Origin: an uncultured Acetatifactor sp.
GTDB taxonomy: Bacteria > Bacillota > Clostridia > Lachnospirales > Lachnospiraceae
Direction of reading: 5' to 3'
Length of the DNA stretch: 64,000 bases
NCBI GenBank assembly: GCA_947627115.1
Contig: CANQUQ010000001.1
Span: 272,039 to 336,038 of the forward strand
In this document: one piece after another, positions 47,561 through 57,045 of the stretch
How positions within the stretch are numbered: position 1 is the stretch's first letter
Layout of the letters: every line of letters begins with the position of its first letter
Translations under genes and position numbers: made by a program
The notes under the pieces: generated by a model
The model's database searches: none
What the model saw: only the letters and a program-made list of their open reading frames with translations
What the model was told of the DNA's origin: nothing

Positions 47561-48829
47561 ATGCAGGAAATCAAATGTCCAAAATGCGGAGAGGTCTTTA
47601 TGGTGGATGAGTCCGGCTATGCGCAGATCGTCCGGCAGGTCAGGGATAAGGAGTTTGAAAAAGAGCTGAAGCGGAGCCAGGAAGACCTTGAAAAAAGGAA
47701 GGACAGCGAACTGCAGCTGGCCCGCATGGAACAGAAGGAAGAATACACCAAATTGCTTTCAGACAAAGAGGCGGAGATTGCAAAGCTGAAAGAAAAATTC
47801 CAGGCGGAAGACAATGAAAAGTCCAGGCTCATCGAACAGTTAAAGGCGCAGTTGGGAAACAGCGATACCGAAAAGCAGCTGGCGGTGTCGGAAGCCGTTT
47901 CCGAAAAAGAGAAAGAGATCTCTCTGAAGATAACGGAAATCACTGAGCTGAAAAGCCAGTTGTCCAACAAAGCGGCGGAGAGCGAGCTGAAAGAACAGTC
48001 CCTGCACAGGCAGTACGAGGACAAGCTGAAACAGAAAGACGAGGAGATTGAATACTACAAGGATTTTAAGGCCAGACAGTCTACAAAGATGATAGGTGAG
48101 AGCCTGGAGCAGCATTGCATGAACCAGTTTAATGCACTGCGCATGACCGCTTTCCCCACCGCCTATTTTGAGAAAGACAACGATGCGCGGACCGGCAGCA
48201 AGGGAGACTTTATCTTCCGGGAGTCCTCCGAGGGCGTAGAATTCATCTCCATCATGTTCGAGATGAAGAACGAGATGGACGAGACCGCTACCAAACATAA
48301 GAATGAGGACTTTTTGAAAGAACTGGACAAAGACAGGCGCGAAAAGAAATGTGAGTATGCGGTGCTGGTCTCCCTCCTGGAGATCGACAATGAGCTGTAC
48401 AACAACGGTATTGTGGATGTATCCTACAAGTACGAAAAAATGTACGTTATCCGTCCCCAGTTCTTTATTCCCATTATCACTCTGCTGCGAAATGCCGCGT
48501 TGAACTCCTTGCAGTACCGTCGGGAATTGGAGCTGGTGCGGCACCAACAGCTCGATATTTCTCACTTTGAGGAAAATATGAACAGCTTTAAAGAGGGATT
48601 CGCACGCAACTTCAGGATCGCCAGCGAGAAGTTCTCCACGGCCATCGACGAGATCGACAAGACCATCACCCACCTGCAAAAGACAAAGGAGGCGCTTTTG
48701 TCGTCGGAAAACAATCTCCGCCTGGCCAACAATAAAGCGGAGGACCTGAGCATAAAAAAACTGACCAAGGGCGCTCCCACAGTAAGGGAAATGTTCGATC
48801 AGCGTAATAGGGAAGATGCTAAAGACTGA
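47561..48829 (+). CDS. DUF2130 family protein: zinc-finger start, coiled coil, nuclease-like domain
   Basis: A 422-aa protein. An N-terminal CPKCG motif, a coiled coil from about 20 to 170, then the DUF2130 region (ESLEQHCMNQFNALRM, RTGSKGDFIFRE, ISIMFEMKNEMDET), followed by more helix. The Asp in KGDFIF and the Glu-Met-Lys in FEMKNE fit a restriction-endonuclease-like (PD-(D/E)XK) active site, as proposed for this family; its biological role is not established. GAGGGAA precedes the ATG. Last gene of the 44.3-48.8 kb operon. Confidence 0.85.
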   Translation: MQEIKCPKCGEVFMVDESGYAQIVRQVRDKEFEKELKRSQEDLEKRKDSELQLARMEQKEEYTKLLSDKEAEIAKLKEKFQAEDNEKSRLIEQLKAQLGNSDTEKQLAVSEAVSEKEKEISLKITEITELKSQLSNKAAESELKEQSLHRQYEDKLKQKDEEIEYYKDFKARQSTKMIGESLEQHCMNQFNALRMTAFPTAYFEKDNDARTGSKGDFIFRESSEGVEFISIMFEMKNEMDETATKHKNEDFLKELDKDRREKKCEYAVLVSLLEIDNELYNNGIVDVSYKYEKMYVIRPQFFIPIITLLRNAALNSLQYRRELELVRHQQLDISHFEENMNSFKEGFARNFRIASEKFSTAIDEIDKTITHLQKTKEALLSSENNLRLANNKAEDLSIKKLTKGAPTVREMFDQRNREDAKD

Positions 48830-49132
48830 CATTCAGCAGGGCGTCTGCTCTGCCAAGAGAGGTGGACCAACTGAGCAAGACGGAGGTAAGGTCAATTGCG
48901 TGACTCTGAAAAAAGCCAATCCACTTTTTAGTTCTAAGCTGACTCTATATAAATCCACTGACATCAACTTTATTTCCTGCAACTATTCAACCTTATTTTC
49001 TCAATTAATGTATAGCCCTTGAACCCGCTGGAGCGCCAGCCCAGATTCTGGAGTTATCTGTCGGTAACACTACAATCTGATTGTTCGCATTGTAGACAAA
49101 AATACATTAATCTATATATAAAACTTCAAAAT
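48830..49132. other. Intergenic gap between convergent operons
   Basis: About 300 bases with no gene. A weak hairpin (CTACAAT at 49070-49076 with ATTGTAG at 49089-49095) may be the end of one or both converging transcripts. Base composition turns AT-rich from here to the right, marking the edge of the glycan cluster. Confidence 0.5.
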
Positions 49133-51487
49133 TTAATTTACCGCATTTTCGCTAGTAACAAAATACATCGAATTTTGTATCATAACCGGTTGTTGTTTCT
49201 CATTAACAATACATATTTCTGCAATATCATATACAGGCTCATCAAAAGTAAAAGATACGGTTCTATGACTACAAGGACCATCTTCTTTCACTTGCTTTAT
49301 TACATTTGAGGACTTATCTTTCAAAATAATTGTTAATTCATCCTCTGTCAACAGATTACGTCTTTCAACAAAAATCTGCCAAATTCCACAGGATACATTA
49401 ATGTCCGGATAGTCGGATAAAAAAACTTGACCAAAAGAAACATCGCCTTCAATTTCTGATTCTAACCAGTCGTCGTCCCATCCCAAAGAATTATTTCCTA
49501 GGCAATATATTTTAGCGTTTTTCAAGTACACCCATCTATTAGATTGTAAAGGAACTACGCGGCATTCTACCGATTCAATGTTCTTCCATAATGTAACATT
49601 TGAGGTCAAAGTGCTCAATTGTCTCCGCTCATTGGAAGCCGTATCCTGATCTACCCCATTTATTTGGAATCTCGGATTACTTATTGAAAGACATAGAAAA
49701 AAAATGGATAAAATCAATATTTCGGAATCTATACCAATGATTTTTTTCCCCCTTAAAGAATATATAAAAATAAGAAAACATATTATTACAGCAAAATAAG
49801 AAAATATTTCGTATCGCCTGTATTGAATGTCCTGATAGAAAAATTCAAACAAGGACGTATTGATTTTCTGCTCTCCAACACCGTAAACGGTAACCTTAAA
49901 AAAGACCGCAGAAAGAAGTATGAAAAGAATGTTCATCATAATATTTCGGATATTTCTATTAATTCTTTTGTGTTCTTTCAATGTGCAAAATACGTGTTTA
50001 TAAAAAATATAAATGATTATGGCCCAAGAGATAAGAATCAAGTAGATCGCAATTCCATCAAAAAAGTCAATGTCGTTTTCAAATATGGCCAAAAATTGCA
50101 TTGGTAAATCCCGTATAATTTCACAAGCTATTTTTACAATGAAATCAAATCCCTGAACCATTGTGCCTTTGCGATCGAACCAGTTTACGGAATCTGAGCC
50201 AGCAACCAAATAATATAAAAGTTGTAAAAAGGATCCAATACCGGTTACCAGCATAAAAAATTTTTCTTTTATGCTAAAAGTTCTGTAAAACAATAATAAG
50301 CTTACCATTAAAAAAGGAAGAACTATGACAAATTGTCCCTTTGATAAACAAGTTAAGAAAGCAAAGCCGGATAAAAATATTACATCCTTCCATCTTAGTT
50401 CCTTTTCATCAATCAGAAAAAACAATAATATTAAATATAGACAGTGTGGAACAAAGTTTATAAATACATCCGCTGGTAATGCAATTACTTGCATACACAT
50501 AAGTAAACTGATAACTGCCCTATATTTTATTTGCATATAAGAGATAAAAAGTTTTTTTACAAAAAAGGTCAATACATAACCGCAAATGACATATGCTGTT
50601 ATCTGCATGGCAAAAGCCGCATAATATGCCGGAAGACGCACAATTTTGATATAAAATAAAGTGATTAGGCGTTGCATCAATGGCAGGTAACCAGAGTCAG
50701 GAAGCAGGAAATTTTCAAAAAAATGTTTCTCTAGAGCATTGGCCAGAAAATTGGTTCCTGCCTCGCACCATACCGGCTCCCAAAACATGGAACTATCATA
50801 TAAATAAGCCAAGGCAGGAAACATTAGTGTCATCAAGATATGTACTATATTACAATTCTTTCTAGTTTCTTCAAAAAAGAGTACCCTGATGACAGTAAAA
50901 AGTATTAAAGCTACAAAGAATAAAAAAACAAGTATTCGTATTTTATATTCCTTGTTCATTAAATGATAGCTTATTTTTAGTATCAGTATTTTTCCAGTAT
51001 CTGTCCCATTCAAAATACAATTGGGCATATTATAGGTATTTGTTGTAACACGGAGTCCCACAGGTGAGGCAAGTCCCCCCCCTATAACATTTATGAATAC
51101 CTTTCCTTTTTCTGAGTCAATTAAATTATAATGAAATTCTGGTGATATAAATTCTTTATAGGCAATGTCAGCGACGTTAATTTTACAACTATCTATGACT
51201 TCCCCGTTTTGGGTCAGCGTCATCTCAATATTCCCGCTATTTGTTTTTGTTACCTGTTGAAATTGCAAACAAAAGGAATTTTCATTCCATTTTGTTCCTT
51301 CAGGAATCGGGATTTCCTGTGATAAAATGTCATCTTTTCCTATTTTTACTACATCATCTGGTTTAGAAGTTGCAAAAACATATTCTTCTCCATTTCTAAT
51401 GTATTTGCTAGTCGCCATTATAATAATTGATAATATTGCAAATAGCCAAAAATTTTTTTTAATTATAGCACGTTTTGCTGATAGCAT
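49133..51487 (-). CDS. Large polytopic membrane protein, GT-C/GtrII-like (paralogue A)
   Basis: A 784-aa protein. One N-terminal helix (LFAILSIIIMA), an outer beta-rich domain of ~140 residues (ISQEIPIP-type start, LTQNGEVIDSCKI), about 11 further helices, then an outer C-terminal domain of ~150 residues (VECRVVPLQSNRWVYLKNAK, IWQIFVERRNLLT, PVMIQNSMYFVT). The layout resembles GT-C glycosyltransferases or GtrII-type glucosyl transferases that decorate surface glycans, using lipid-linked sugars. The paralogue at 60713-62992 has the same plan. Last gene of the leftward cluster. Confidence 0.7.
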   Translation of the reverse strand: MLSAKRAIIKKNFWLFAILSIIIMATSKYIRNGEEYVFATSKPDDVVKIGKDDILSQEIPIPEGTKWNENSFCLQFQQVTKTNSGNIEMTLTQNGEVIDSCKINVADIAYKEFISPEFHYNLIDSEKGKVFINVIGGGLASPVGLRVTTNTYNMPNCILNGTDTGKILILKISYHLMNKEYKIRILVFLFFVALILFTVIRVLFFEETRKNCNIVHILMTLMFPALAYLYDSSMFWEPVWCEAGTNFLANALEKHFFENFLLPDSGYLPLMQRLITLFYIKIVRLPAYYAAFAMQITAYVICGYVLTFFVKKLFISYMQIKYRAVISLLMCMQVIALPADVFINFVPHCLYLILLFFLIDEKELRWKDVIFLSGFAFLTCLSKGQFVIVLPFLMVSLLLFYRTFSIKEKFFMLVTGIGSFLQLLYYLVAGSDSVNWFDRKGTMVQGFDFIVKIACEIIRDLPMQFLAIFENDIDFFDGIAIYLILISWAIIIYIFYKHVFCTLKEHKRINRNIRNIMMNILFILLSAVFFKVTVYGVGEQKINTSLFEFFYQDIQYRRYEIFSYFAVIICFLIFIYSLRGKKIIGIDSEILILSIFFLCLSISNPRFQINGVDQDTASNERRQLSTLTSNVTLWKNIESVECRVVPLQSNRWVYLKNAKIYCLGNNSLGWDDDWLESEIEGDVSFGQVFLSDYPDINVSCGIWQIFVERRNLLTEDELTIILKDKSSNVIKQVKEDGPCSHRTVSFTFDEPVYDIAEICIVNEKQQPVMIQNSMYFVTSENAVN

Positions 51488-51488
51488 T

Positions 51489-52085
51489 TTAAAAGTTTCT
51501 CCACTTAACTATATTATAACATTTCGTACAAATCGCATCGAAGTACATTTTTTTCTCCGTGATATATTGTCTGTAGTTCTCAATATCAGCTTCTCTGCCT
51601 TGCAATTCCGGGGAAACCAGGCATAGCTTATATCCCAGTGCTTTCAACTCATTGACTTCTTCCGGACCAACCGGTATTTTACTGAAACAATCAACCCATA
51701 TCCAATTAACCTTTCCTGCCATATTACGAGGGGTATCCAACCCTTCCCATTCTGAGACACGCAACGCAATGTTCTTTTCTCCAAGATTGCTTAGCGAAAA
51801 AATCATCGGGAATGAGGAATCAAGGAAAAAGTATTTTTTTATACAATATTTTTCCAACAATTCCAGTATTTTAAATTCTATACGTTCACTTTTGATATTA
51901 AGAATCATTGTTCCATGATGATAGTTTTGCAAATATTCTTCAAAATTTTCACCCGCTTCAAATGGATTATGTTGAATATAGATTTTTCCGTCCAAGTTAT
52001 CTCTAAGATCCAATTCCACACCATATTCACTTGGTAATTTTTTAAGTTCATCAAGCGTATTAATTCTATGTGCAATATATTCCAT
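51489..52085 (-). CDS. GDPD-like phosphodiesterase domain protein
   Basis: A 198-aa cytoplasmic protein with the start of a glycerophosphodiester-phosphodiesterase TIM barrel: IAHRINTLDELKKL (HR motif), GVELDLRDNLDGK (ExD) and IYIQHNPFEAG (second His). It is shorter than usual (~240 aa) and has no signal peptide. Such proteins occur in capsule and surface-glycan loci; it may process a phosphodiester-linked glycan precursor (inference). AAGGGAA precedes the ATG, one base separates it from paralogue A. Confidence 0.75.
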   Translation of the reverse strand: MEYIAHRINTLDELKKLPSEYGVELDLRDNLDGKIYIQHNPFEAGENFEEYLQNYHHGTMILNIKSERIEFKILELLEKYCIKKYFFLDSSFPMIFSLSNLGEKNIALRVSEWEGLDTPRNMAGKVNWIWVDCFSKIPVGPEEVNELKALGYKLCLVSPELQGREADIENYRQYITEKKMYFDAICTKCYNIVKWRNF

Positions 52086-52114
52086 TTTATATTCCCTTCA
52101 TTAAATAATGCTTC

Positions 52115-52822
52115 TCAATTAATTCCCTCTTTTTTTAATTCTTTACTGAATTTCAACGTTCTTTTAATAAAATTCCATTTGGCTTTGAAAGTTCCATTGT
52201 TCCAATGAGATTCCCCATATATCCGCTTGGGGAACAAAACATTAAATCTTATAATTTGAAGATTGGCCTTTCTAGCCATGTAAAGCGCATACAAATCTAA
52301 GGAAAAATCTTTTGGTGGATTCTTCCATGTTTTAAAAAAATTTTTACTAAAAACATTAGGTTGTGCATTTATATCATATAGTTTTTCGTGCATATAAATA
52401 GTTTCAAAAATATTCATTCCCATTGTAAAAAACTGATCGAATAAGGCCCTCCCTTTCCTATTTCCCTTTACAAAAATTTTATCATTATAACCGTTCTCTT
52501 CAATAATGGATAAGGCTTTCATGAGATCAGCTGGATCCGTCTGCATATCAGCGTGTGTCCATCCTAGAAAATCTCCTGTACAGACTTTTAAACCCTGAAG
52601 AATTCCATAACCATATCCTTGATTTTTTTCTATACGAAGCGTTCTCGCAAATGCATATTGAGGCACCAGATTACTTAAGATTTCATTTGAATTATCTGTT
52701 GAACCATTATCAATTAAAATTACTTCTACATCCTGCCTCTTGATTACTTCCGAAAATCGTTCTAATATCAAAGGAATATTATCTCTCTCATTATAGCAAG
52801 GAATTACTATTGATAATTTCAT
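52115..52822 (-). CDS. GT2 family glycosyltransferase (polyprenol-phosphate sugar synthase type)
   Basis: A 235-aa cytoplasmic-face enzyme: SIVIPCYNERDNIPLILERF, VEVILIDNGSTDNSNEIL, the metal-binding WTHADMQTDP, and RIYGESHWNNGTF near the end. It resembles DPM1/ArnC-type enzymes that charge polyprenyl phosphate with a sugar, which then serves GT-C enzymes such as the large membrane proteins here. Next to gtrA, a common pairing. Strong AGGAGA site. Confidence 0.9.
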   Translation of the reverse strand: MKLSIVIPCYNERDNIPLILERFSEVIKRQDVEVILIDNGSTDNSNEILSNLVPQYAFARTLRIEKNQGYGYGILQGLKVCTGDFLGWTHADMQTDPADLMKALSIIEENGYNDKIFVKGNRKGRALFDQFFTMGMNIFETIYMHEKLYDINAQPNVFSKNFFKTWKNPPKDFSLDLYALYMARKANLQIIRFNVLFPKRIYGESHWNNGTFKAKWNFIKRTLKFSKELKKEGIN

Positions 52823-52834
52823 ATCGTTCTTCTC

Positions 52835-53230
52835 CTAATCATGCTTATTAAATACGATGAATTTTTGTCCCAAAAAATTTATTACTGTACTTGCACCTGT
52901 GGCACATAAAAATGCAACCACTGTATTAAGTACAATATGCAATACCATAGTATTAATAATTGTATTTACACATGCTGAACATATATATAGTACAATATAC
53001 TTTAATATTTCTAATATCTTAAACCTTTTGCTTTTAAAGGTCCAAAATTTATTAATTATAAAGCCAACTGCTGCACCTGCTATGTAAGAAAAGGCTTTTG
53101 CAACGGATATGTTCAAAGCGTTCTTTAATAATGCATATAAGAAAGCATCCGTTATAACTGCACTTCCTCCACCCACAATAAATTTTAATATTTCTTTTAT
53201 TCCTGAATTATTTTTCCACATTTTGACCAT
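52835..53230 (-). CDS. GtrA family membrane protein (lipid-linked sugar flippase)
   Basis: A 131-aa protein with four hydrophobic segments (LKFIVGGGSAVITDAFLYAL at the start, FIINKFWTFKSKRF in the loop, INFLGQKFIVFN at the end), typical of GtrA. It is thought to move polyprenyl-phosphate sugars across the membrane. The ATG has GAGGT seven bases upstream and overlaps the HAD gene's end by 23 bases. Confidence 0.9.
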   Translation of the reverse strand: MVKMWKNNSGIKEILKFIVGGGSAVITDAFLYALLKNALNISVAKAFSYIAGAAVGFIINKFWTFKSKRFKILEILKYIVLYICSACVNTIINTMVLHIVLNTVVAFLCATGASTVINFLGQKFIVFNKHD

Positions 53231-53882
53231 AAATGTACCTCAAACAAATATCATCCATATCATATGCCCTGTCTTTCGTAAATAAAATACTATATATTCC
53301 TATTTTCTGCGCGCCTTCTATATCTTTTTCCCAATCGTCGCCAAGTACAACTATTTCTTTAAATGTATACCCTGTTTTTTGCAGTAACAAATGAAACATT
53401 TTTGCAGATGGTTTTTCTTGTCCAGCCTCTTCACTAGTTACTAAATAATCTAATTTTTTTTCTAACCCAAGCTTAATAATTTTTCTGTGCTGAATATGTG
53501 CTGTAAGATCGGTTAATATCGCTATTTTGATTTTATTTTGTTTCAATTTTTCAAAGAGAGGATTCACGTAAGGAAATAATGTCATATGTTCTAATACAGT
53601 ATCCCAATAAATATTATATAATTCCAACGCTCCATTTACAGGCGGTTCCTTTATTAATTCCAAAAATGTCTGTATATATAAAAGCCGATTATGCGAAGCG
53701 CCTGTTTCCCCTAATCTTCTTTTTATAATTTTTTTTGCCTCTTTAAACGTATCGTAAAATTGCGCCCTAGGTATGCCATATTTTTGAAATACTGCAATTT
53801 CCAATTTTTCCATTGCTTTTTTATGACAAATGTCATAATCATACAGCGTATTATCAAGATCAAATGCAACCATCTTTATCAT
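53208..53882 (-). CDS. HAD family phosphatase
   Basis: A 224-aa haloacid-dehalogenase-type hydrolase: motif I FDLDNTLYDYD, motif II ILTDLTAHIQ, motif III Lys in GQEKPSAKMF and motif IV VVLGDDWEKDI are intact, with a helical cap between. It would remove phosphate from a small sugar or polyol phosphate, which fits the neighbouring kinase, nucleotidyltransferase and aldolase. Several ATGs crowd the start; I prefer 53882, as GGGAG touches the ATG at 53894 directly. Confidence 0.9.
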   Translation of the reverse strand: MIKMVAFDLDNTLYDYDICHKKAMEKLEIAVFQKYGIPRAQFYDTFKEAKKIIKRRLGETGASHNRLLYIQTFLELIKEPPVNGALELYNIYWDTVLEHMTLFPYVNPLFEKLKQNKIKIAILTDLTAHIQHRKIIKLGLEKKLDYLVTSEEAGQEKPSAKMFHLLLQKTGYTFKEIVVLGDDWEKDIEGAQKIGIYSILFTKDRAYDMDDICLRYIYGQNVEK

Positions 53883-54122
53883 TATGACTTTCATCTCCCT
53901 ATTAAGTCAAGTACTTTCTTTATTTTCCCAGGAATTTTAATTTATAAACTTATAAATTTGCTGACCTGTATGCCTCACGGTCTAACACCTTGCTGCAGAC
54001 CTATACTCCCATAAACTTTTTGCATTCAGAAAACCATCTGCAATTCGGTTCTTGATTTTCGTAAACACCTTCTGCATCTGAAAGAATACATCGTTTTGAA
54101 AAATGCCCCTCCCCTACTTGTG
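53883..54122. other. Intergenic gap with a promoter-like motif shared with 63.5 kb
   Basis: About 240 AT-rich bases without a gene. At the left end the minus strand reads CTTGACTTAATAGGGAG, nearly the same as the -35 region of the promoter at 63512-63540. One remnant-like frame (MQKVFTKIKNRIADGF) is too short to assign. Confidence 0.45.
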
Positions 54123-56261
54123 TTATACAGGAAACTCCTGCATTTTATTACTTATAAGTAGAAGAAGGACCAAAATTATAATTCCCTCTCTGGCATTAAC
54201 CGACTTCCCAAATTTTTCTCTTGATATTTCTTCTATTTGTGGAATAACATTATCGGCAATTTTATCAACAAATAAAGTCTGATTTTCTAATTCATCCGCA
54301 TCTAAAGTTATAACTTGCTGCGACATGTCAGCCGCATAATCATAGGTTACATGAAGGCCAAAATCAGCCAATTCATTCATCAGAGGTTCAACATTAACTG
54401 CTAGGCTAAAGAACAATTGCACGCTTATTTTAACGACATGGTTATCTGTCATACAGTCATGCAGATCTTTGTCAAAATATCGGACAATCAAATCAGCATA
54501 TTGCTTCTGGGGATAAATATATTTTTCTGCGTCTGGCATTCGGTTTTCAATGGACTCAATTACAGACTTTTTACTATGTCCTCTGGTGGTTATGTCTCTT
54601 TGAATTTTCCAATACCTTCTAAGATTCTCGTCTGTGTCCATATATATTTTTAAATCCAAATACTTTCTGATATGAGGTAAGTACATTGCATGCAACCCAC
54701 ATAAGACCACATATTTCTTGGGCTTAATTTTATGTTCTGCCGTAAATTTTCCTATGTTATGGTCATAGTCAACACGTTGTACTGTTCCTCCTTCACGTAA
54801 TTGTCTCAGGTTCTCAGCCTGGCGGTATAAATAATTAGCTTTAGGATCTAATGCTGTAAACTTCTTCCAATTTTTATCATCTCGTTCCCAACGATGATCT
54901 CCGTCCCCTTCAATGCACAAAAGATTAGAGGCACCCAAAGTTTTTTCCACTATGTCTAAAAACATAGATTTCCCAGAACCACTATCCCCCGCAATACCTA
55001 TAGTAAACGGAATGTTTTTTCTTTTATACAGCATATTGCTGGCAACGCCTATTTGATACATAGAAAATACTAAGTATAACAATGTTCCAGACATCAATGT
55101 AAAAAGCAAATTCCTTATGAATGCATTTTCCACCTTTAAATACGACATTGAATAATCAAGGAAATAGATATCAATATATCCTCTATTATGAAAGAAAACA
55201 AAATATAGCAAATATAACATGTTTAAAAAGACATAAATAATGATATTTTTGTGTTTATCCATATTGCTGTTTGCAAAAAAAATCGCAATAAACGGTACTA
55301 TCCAAATATACCATCCTGGCATTGGCGGACAAAGGGCAAGAAAAAGAGCAAAAATAATGCCGCATAAATTGACAAATAGTTCTCTATTAATAAAGCCAAG
55401 CTTAAACGTAAGTAAGTAAATAATCAATACGGCAACAATCGGAATATACATTTCAACTGTCGCAAACCGAAAAGAAACCTGTGTTAAAACACTTTGTTCT
55501 GAATTAAATAATACACCACTATAAAAACCCATAGAACATACTGGCGCTATACCAATCCCTACTCCAATAAAAATAGTCATAAAATACAGGATGGCTTTCT
55601 GTATGTTTTCTCTTTTCTGAATATACAAAAAAATTAGTGGTAAAACAGCTAATATATGAAGTTTACACAATAGAGCTATTATAATAAAAAAAGCACTAAA
55701 TACATAATGTGCCTTTTCATTTTTCTTTGTGGTCAAATAGTATAAGGCAATTATCAACCACACAGTAGGTATAATATCTAATTGACTATGCATGTATGCC
55801 CCATAAATAGTAATCGGTGATGCATAATAAAACACAGCCACATAACGTCTCTTAACTTCGTTCATCATCCGAGACAAGTAGAAACATCCTACCAGATCTA
55901 AAATAAATGTTGGTAACTTAAATAAAACATTCCTAAAGAATATATTTGTTACATTAAGCAGTTTTATAATCAATGCCCCTGAACATTCCAGTATCAGCAT
56001 TATAGTCGGATATGGAAAACTGTTTGTAATTCCGTTATTATAAAAGCGTTCGTAAACATTGCCTCCATTTTCAATAAAATCCATTACAAAAGGATAAAAC
56101 ATCTTATTTTGATAATCTGATGAAAAAAATCCCATTAAAAAAATTTTTATGATTGCTGTGGCAATTATAAAAATAGTATATTTTGAGATTTTTCGATGTT
56201 TCGTTATACCATTATATCTGACTAATGGATTGCTGTCTATCTGGCAAAAACCCTTCTGCAT
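54123..56261 (-). CDS. Fusion: GT-C-like membrane domain plus uridine-kinase/phosphoribulokinase-like domain
   Basis: A 712-aa protein. Residues ~28-410 hold about 11 helices with a GT-C-like outline (mannosyltransferase type; HSQLDIIPTVWLIIALYYLT, CPPMPGWYIWIVPFIAI). From ~415 a cytoplasmic P-loop kinase of the PRK/uridine-kinase family follows: Walker A GIAGDSGSGKS (422-432), EGDGDHRWERDD, FTALDPKANYLYRQAEN and VDYDHNIGKFT, YVVLCGLHAMYL. Both parts look intact. A lipid-linked sugar transferase joined to a small-molecule kinase is unusual. ATG at 56261 has GGAGGG and overlaps the upstream gene by 50 bases; the ATG at 56330 is less likely. Confidence 0.8.
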   Translation of the reverse strand: MQKGFCQIDSNPLVRYNGITKHRKISKYTIFIIATAIIKIFLMGFFSSDYQNKMFYPFVMDFIENGGNVYERFYNNGITNSFPYPTIMLILECSGALIIKLLNVTNIFFRNVLFKLPTFILDLVGCFYLSRMMNEVKRRYVAVFYYASPITIYGAYMHSQLDIIPTVWLIIALYYLTTKKNEKAHYVFSAFFIIIALLCKLHILAVLPLIFLYIQKRENIQKAILYFMTIFIGVGIGIAPVCSMGFYSGVLFNSEQSVLTQVSFRFATVEMYIPIVAVLIIYLLTFKLGFINRELFVNLCGIIFALFLALCPPMPGWYIWIVPFIAIFFANSNMDKHKNIIIYVFLNMLYLLYFVFFHNRGYIDIYFLDYSMSYLKVENAFIRNLLFTLMSGTLLYLVFSMYQIGVASNMLYKRKNIPFTIGIAGDSGSGKSMFLDIVEKTLGASNLLCIEGDGDHRWERDDKNWKKFTALDPKANYLYRQAENLRQLREGGTVQRVDYDHNIGKFTAEHKIKPKKYVVLCGLHAMYLPHIRKYLDLKIYMDTDENLRRYWKIQRDITTRGHSKKSVIESIENRMPDAEKYIYPQKQYADLIVRYFDKDLHDCMTDNHVVKISVQLFFSLAVNVEPLMNELADFGLHVTYDYAADMSQQVITLDADELENQTLFVDKIADNVIPQIEEISREKFGKSVNAREGIIILVLLLLISNKMQEFPV

Positions 56262-57045
56262 CTGTATATTCCCTCCAATATTTAATAGTTGCCTGATAAT
56301 TTTCATAATCCTTGGGTGTTCCCCAGCCAATATATCTATCTATTTCGAATACTCTTGTATCCATTCCCAATTCTATACAATGCTTTATTGTTTCATCAAC
56401 ATAAAACTCATTGTTAATTGTATCATTTTCCTTGATCATTCTTTCCGCAGCTCTGACAAAATCACTTCCTCGTCTAAACCAAAAAGTTGCAACAACAGCA
56501 TGGTCCTCCATTGGATTATCAGAAATGGCCTTTTTGACAGATACTCTGGTAATTTTGTTTGTATTTTTATCAGCATATACCCATCCATACGCATTCGGAT
56601 TTTCAAGCACAGACTGATTATGACGATATGTGAACACAATAACATCGCATTTTTTAGTCAATTCTAAAAATTGATCAACGTCATAAACCATACCATTATC
56701 ACAACCTGCAATTAATAAAGATTCAGCATTATTTATAATTTCCTTTGCCAAAAGGCAGGTGCAAGCCTGTCCTCTTGTTAATTTTTCAATTGTTATAAAG
56801 GATGCTTGCGGATAATATTCCTTAATCCGATCTTCAACCCCTTCCTCTCGATGAAAAGATCTATCTATATATATAATTTTATTCTTGGCATCGTCCGCCC
56901 CAGGCAGATCCTTTGTTGCACATACTACCATTGGTAAAATCTTTCCAGTCCTACGATCAATTGTCGGGATTGCTGGTTTGCTAATTGTATACCCCTCATT
57001 TCGAAAACGTTGTCCGGCGCCTGCCATGGGAATAACTATATTCAT
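56212..57045 (-). CDS. Sugar-nucleotidyltransferase-like protein (NTP transferase) 1
   Basis: A 277-aa enzyme of the glucose-1-phosphate thymidylyltransferase fold: nucleotide-binding start IVIPMAGAGQRFRNEGYTIS with Lys in SKPAIP, metal Asp in LIAGCDNGMVYD, GWVYADKNTNKI, NNEFYVDETIKH and WGTPKDYENY. It should activate a phosphorylated sugar or polyol with an NTP. ATG at 57045 follows CAAGGAGG and overlaps the stop of the second such gene (ATGA). Confidence 0.88.
   Translation of the reverse strand: MNIVIPMAGAGQRFRNEGYTISKPAIPTIDRRTGKILPMVVCATKDLPGADDAKNKIIYIDRSFHREEGVEDRIKEYYPQASFITIEKLTRGQACTCLLAKEIINNAESLLIAGCDNGMVYDVDQFLELTKKCDVIVFTYRHNQSVLENPNAYGWVYADKNTNKITRVSVKKAISDNPMEDHAVVATFWFRRGSDFVRAAERMIKENDTINNEFYVDETIKHCIELGMDTRVFEIDRYIGWGTPKDYENYQATIKYWREYTDAEGFLPDRQQSISQI

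Noticed and set aside
49070..49095. Hairpin as a strong terminator between convergent operons
   Set aside because: Only a 7-bp stem with a 12-base loop and no T-run; kept as a weak note in the gap entry.
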